A stretch of 64,000 nt of DNA from Luteipulveratus flavus (GTDB taxonomy: Bacteria; Actinomycetota; Actinomycetes; Actinomycetales; Dermatophilaceae): positions 62,001 to 126,000 of the forward strand of contig NZ_JAROAV010000031.1 in assembly GCF_029439465.1 (NCBI RefSeq). The letters are read 5' to 3'. Of this stretch, positions 61,788-64,000 are shown piece by piece (position 1 is the stretch's first letter; each line of letters starts with the position of its first letter). The notes under the pieces were generated by a model that worked only from the letters and a program-made list of their open reading frames with translations, was not told where the DNA came from and did not search any database. A program made the position numbers and the translations under genes.

Positions 61788-61819
61788 GCCGGAAAACGTA
61801 CTGGTTCTCAGGCGGCCGC

Positions 61820-61847
61820 GGGAATGGGTGAACGCGTCGGCGGCGTT
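61820..61847 (+). promoter_or_regulatory. SigR-type autoregulatory promoter of sigR
   Basis: GGGAAT (61820-61825), 19 nt, GTT (61845-61847) fits the disulfide-stress sigma consensus (GGAAT-N18/19-GTT). It would give a ~150-nt leader for sigR. Confidence 0.55.
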
Positions 61848-61990
61848 GACGCCGGTGTGCTCCTCGTGGGCACGCGCCGCTTGCCGACAGCAGAAGGAGC
61901 TCTCGTTGCTGCTCGCCGCCTGTACGCCGACCGGGTACCGCACCGATGGGGTGCGATCCGGCTCGGAGACGCCTGTGTCCGACCGAGGAC

Positions 61991-61996
61991 TAAACT
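61991..61996 (+). promoter_or_regulatory. Possible second -10 of sigR
   Basis: TAAACT ends 8 nt before the ATG at 62005; it could give a near-leaderless basal transcript in addition to the SigR-type promoter. Confidence 0.4.
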
Positions 61997-62004
61997 GGTC
62001 AGCG

Positions 62005-62658
62005 ATGACTGACGAGTCCGTCTCCTCGGAGACACCGAACGACCGGACCACCGACGACGCCACCGTGGATGTCGCGGCCGAGACCCCTGCCGAGCGGGCC
62101 GCGCGCTTCGAGCGCGAGGCGATGCCCTTCCTGGACCAGCTGTACAGCGCCGCCCTGCGCACGACGCGCAACCCGAGCGACGCCGAGGACCTGGTGCAGG
62201 AGACGTTCGCCAAGGCGTACGCCGCGTTCCACCAGTACAAGCCCGGCACCAACCTCAAGGCCTGGCTGTACCGGATCCTCACGAACACCTACATCAACAC
62301 CTACCGCAAGAAGCAGCGGCAGCCGCAGCAGTCCGACTCCTCCGACATCGAGGACTACCAGCTGGCCCGCGCCGAGGCGCACAGCTCCAGCGGGCTGCGC
62401 TCGGCCGAGGTCGAGGCTCTGGACCACCTGCCGGACGCCGACGTGAAGCGGGCCCTGCAGCAGCTGCCCGACGACTTCCGGATGGCGGTCTACCTCGCCG
62501 ATGTCGAGGGGTTCGCGTACAAGGAGATCGCCGAGATCATGGAGACTCCGATCGGCACCGTCATGTCGCGGCTGCACCGCGGCCGTCGCCAGCTGCGCGA
62601 GCTGCTGACGGACTACGCCCTGGAGCGTGGCTTCATCCGTGAGGGAGCGCCGTCGTGA
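62005..62658 (+). CDS. sigR: ECF sigma factor SigR (SigH type)
   Basis: A 217-residue thiol-oxidative-stress sigma factor. Region 2 is [21 protein letters not shown] and [12 protein letters not shown]; region 4 is [29 protein letters not shown]. Its stop overlaps rsrA (GTGA). The same frame stays open upstream to 61702, so a longer isoform is possible, as known for SigR' of Streptomyces. Confidence 0.94.
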   Translation: MTDESVSSETPNDRTTDDATVDVAAETPAERAARFEREAMPFLDQLYSAALRTTRNPSDAEDLVQETFAKAYAAFHQYKPGTNLKAWLYRILTNTYINTYRKKQRQPQQSDSSDIEDYQLARAEAHSSSGLRSAEVEALDHLPDADVKRALQQLPDDFRMAVYLADVEGFAYKEIAEIMETPIGTVMSRLHRGRRQLRELLTDYALERGFIREGAPS

Positions 62659-62915
62659 CCAAGCCCGAGTGCCAGGCCGTCATGGAGCAGATCTACGCCT
62701 ACCTGGACGGCGAGCTCGACCGCGCGTCGCAGGAGCGGCTCAAGCACCACCTGCTGGAGTGCCCGCCTTGCGTGGATGAGTACGAGCGGGACCTGCTGCT
62801 GAAGTCGCTGCTGCAGCGCTCCTGCGCGTGCGAGGAGGCGCCCACCGCGCTGCGCGCCCAGATCATGACGCGCATCTCCATCACCGTCACGAGCGTGCAG
62901 GTCGAGCGCGACTGA
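62655..62915 (+). CDS. rsrA: Anti-sigma factor RsrA (mycothiol-system type)
   Basis: An 86-residue zinc anti-sigma factor. H32-x3-C36-x2-C39 (HLLECPPC) is the redox-active zinc site; C6 and C57/C59 are further cysteines as in RsrA. Oxidation releases SigR. GTG start inside the sigR stop. Confidence 0.93.
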   Translation: MTKPECQAVMEQIYAYLDGELDRASQERLKHHLLECPPCVDEYERDLLLKSLLQRSCACEEAPTALRAQIMTRISITVTSVQVERD

Positions 62916-62935
62916 CCACACGCGTACCAACAACG

Positions 62936-62970
62936 CAGCCCCCGCAGGTGCCGATGCACCTCGGGGGCTG
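62936..62970 (+). terminator. Hairpin terminator after sigR-rsrA
   Basis: CAGCCCCCG (62936-62944) pairs with CGGGGGCTG (62962-62970), with an inner AGGTG/CACCT stem. It also faces the end of the bL37 gene. Confidence 0.75.
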
Positions 62971-63002
62971 TGTCGTAGGACAGCCGGTCGCCGGCCGCCT
63001 GC

Positions 63003-63077
63003 TCAAGCGTTGGGCTTCTTGCCGTGGTTCGAGGCCTTGCCCTTGCGCGAGCGGCGCTTGCGTGCGCGCTTGCTCAT
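63003..63077 (-). CDS. Ribosomal protein bL37
   Basis: A 24-residue, extremely basic peptide (MSKRARKRRSRKGK...KKPNA) matching the actinobacterial 50S protein bL37. GGGAG lies 7 nt before the ATG. Too short for usual ORF cut-offs. Convergent with rsrA. Confidence 0.9.
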   Translation of the reverse strand: MSKRARKRRSRKGKASNHGKKPNA

Positions 63078-63202
63078 GTGATGCTCCCTGCTTGGTGGAA
63101 CCCCGGACAGGCCAGGGCGAACCGAGGTAGTGTCCCACAGGTCGCGCGGTGGAGGACAACTGCGCACCTGAGAGATTCCTGGCGACTTCTAGGGCGTCCA
63201 GG

Positions 63203-63208
63203 TAAAGT
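63203..63208 (+). promoter_or_regulatory. Possible -10 upstream of the right-edge genes
   Basis: TAAAGT ends 6 nt before an ATG at 63215 that opens a 46-codon ORF (to 63355). The -35 is unclear. The rest of 63078-63281 contains only the divergent bL37 upstream region. Confidence 0.35.
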
Positions 63209-63281
63209 AGTCGTATGTCTCGTCATGGGTCGGCGAGACCACGAGGCCACGTCCCCCCGCGTGGCCTGGAGGAGGAACGTC

Positions 63282-63368
63282 ATGTGGTCGCTTCTGGCGT
63301 CAATGCTCGGCATGCACAACGGTCACGTCCAGCAGTTGTCCCAGGGCACCGTTAGCTGGGAGCCGTAA
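63282..63368 (+). CDS. Small ORF upstream of the edge membrane gene
   Basis: A 28-codon ORF (MWSLLASMLGMHNGHV...) with GGAGGAACGTC before the ATG. The same GGAGGAACG sequence precedes the next gene. It overlaps the 46-codon ORF at 63215 in another frame. No family recognised; it could be a leader peptide coupled to the membrane protein. Confidence 0.35.
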   Translation: MWSLLASMLGMHNGHVQQLSQGTVSWEP

Positions 63369-63417
63369 ACGCGAGGCCGCGCCTCGGTGTCCGCATCTCT
63401 GCTGGGGAGGAACGGCC

Positions 63418-64000
63418 ATTAAACCCACCTCTGTATGGCTTTATGTTTTTGCGCTGACCGCGTGTCTTGTTGCCGGAATTGTCGGATCGATCATCGGCAC
63501 CGATCAGCGGCTAGACTTTGGTGCGGTTCTTGCGCTGACTTTCATGGGCATGTGTGGAGAATTGTTGAGGGCGCGTCAAGTGTCCGGCAACATGGGCGTT
63601 GCACTCACCGCAATCGTTCTTATTGCGGCCGTCGGATTGGTGGGTGCCGTTGGCGCGGCGGTCATCGGATTCGCTACTTCGCTCTTGGCCTTTCGGAAGC
63701 AGCAACGCGTCGGTCGATCATTTAACGCGGTACAGTCCGGGCTCATTGGATTAACCGGTGGATTCTGCTATTTTGCATTCGGCGGTCAGTCCCCCGGGGC
63801 GATAGATCCAGGTCCGGCTGGAATTTCCATTAGGATGTTGGCGCCCATGGTTGGGGCGGCTGGCATCATGCTTTTGGTCAACGCGATGCTCCTCGGCGGC
63901 GTCCTGCGGATCACGACACAGGCACTTCTCCGCGTGGCGATCTTGGATGTTGTGCGCGCCGGCGGTCTCACCTATATCGGCCATGGCTTGGTAGCCTTTC
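63418..64000 (+). CDS. Polytopic membrane protein, 3' end beyond window
   Basis: An open frame from 63418 to the edge encodes about five hydrophobic segments (WLYVFALTACLVAGIVGSIIG first; GLIGLTGGFCYFAFGG; APMVGAAGIMLLVNAMLLGG). The only codon suitably placed after GGGGAGGAACGGCC is ATT at 63418; no ATG, GTG or TTG occurs in frame before the first membrane segment, so initiation at ATT is inferred. Codons rich in ATT/GTT/TTT and GC of about 50-55% differ from the neighbours. It resembles membrane sensor regions of HD-type phosphohydrolases only loosely; I do not assign a function. Confidence 0.55.
   Translation, partial: MKPTSVWLYVFALTACLVAGIVGSIIGTDQRLDFGAVLALTFMGMCGELLRARQVSGNMGVALTAIVLIAAVGLVGAVGAAVIGFATSLLAFRKQQRVGRSFNAVQSGLIGLTGGFCYFAFGGQSPGAIDPGPAGISIRMLAPMVGAAGIMLLVNAMLLGGVLRITTQALLRVAILDVVRAGGLTYIGHGLVAF

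Overview
This window is chromosomal DNA from a high-GC actinobacterium: three lines of sequence I counted by hand gave 45/60 G+C at 10261-10320 in the body of the window, but only 33/60 at 63541-63600 and 28/60 at 63721-63780 near its right edge. Lineage markers agree: AdnA/AdnB end-processing motor-nucleases, WhiB7, a SigR/RsrA mycothiol-type redox pair, an F420-dependent glucose-6-phosphate dehydrogenase, bL37, and a gene order that (from memory) follows the Mycobacterium tuberculosis Rv3193-Rv3229 neighbourhood. The genus cannot be fixed from this window; a Micrococcales/Propionibacteriales-type actinobacterium is my guess.

Layout. 1-7.8 kb: a truncated zinc alcohol dehydrogenase, a GAF-LuxR regulator, a DEAD-box RNA helicase, a ferritin-like protein, a GlsB/YeaQ membrane protein, DUF3107, a TetR regulator, MoeB-rhodanese and an alkyltransferase-like protein. 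7.8-14.2 kb: adnA-adnB, overlapping by one base. 14.3-20.4 kb: a minus-strand sulfonate/organosulfur operon (ssuE-ssuA-ssuB-ssuC-flavin monooxygenase-TauD dioxygenase) preceded by a promoter, a SAM-IV riboswitch and a short Cys-containing leader peptide. 20.4-27.5 kb: a phosphotransferase, nudC, uvrD2, the whiB7 leader and gene, a small basic ORF and an ABC1 kinase. 27.5-40.2 kb: a ThiF/cyclodehydratase-like protein, two adjacent frameshifted genes (DUF2207 and a metallophosphoesterase), a YgjP-like M48 peptidase, a small membrane protein, Nudix, DUF2342, an SDR-like protein, moaE, a PDZ-Lon protease, PPA1309 and UPF0182. 40.2 kb: initiator tRNA-Met. 40.4-46.5 kb: a TetR-regulated ABC exporter and two FHA proteins, one fused to an ABC transporter. 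46.6-52.7 kb: NDH-2, an M16 peptidase pair, and an ArsR/MFS pair with tandem operators. 52.7-58.7 kb: gabT, hisN, PAP2, rsgA, aroA and DoxX. 58.7-63.1 kb: YedK/HMCES, an alpha/beta hydrolase, fgd, ferritin, sigR-rsrA and bL37. 63.2-64 kb: a lower-GC membrane protein that runs off the edge and appears to start at ATT.

Themes. Genome maintenance dominates (AdnAB, UvrD2, ATL, YedK, NudC). Redox and cofactor homeostasis is the second theme (SigR/RsrA, F420, ferritin, NDH-2, MoeB/MoaE). The most distinctive regulation is the stacked SAM-IV riboswitch plus leader peptide in front of the sulfur operon, and the whiB7 leader (WhiB7-type promoter, upstream ORFs, stop-codon hairpin, intrinsic terminator). 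Many single genes have a -10-like hexamer 6-8 nt before the start codon and no Shine-Dalgarno, pointing to leaderless mRNAs. I saw no IS element, prophage or CRISPR array. The strongest discovery candidates are the sulfur leader, the whiB7 leader with a 99-codon upstream ORF, and the atypical right-edge gene.
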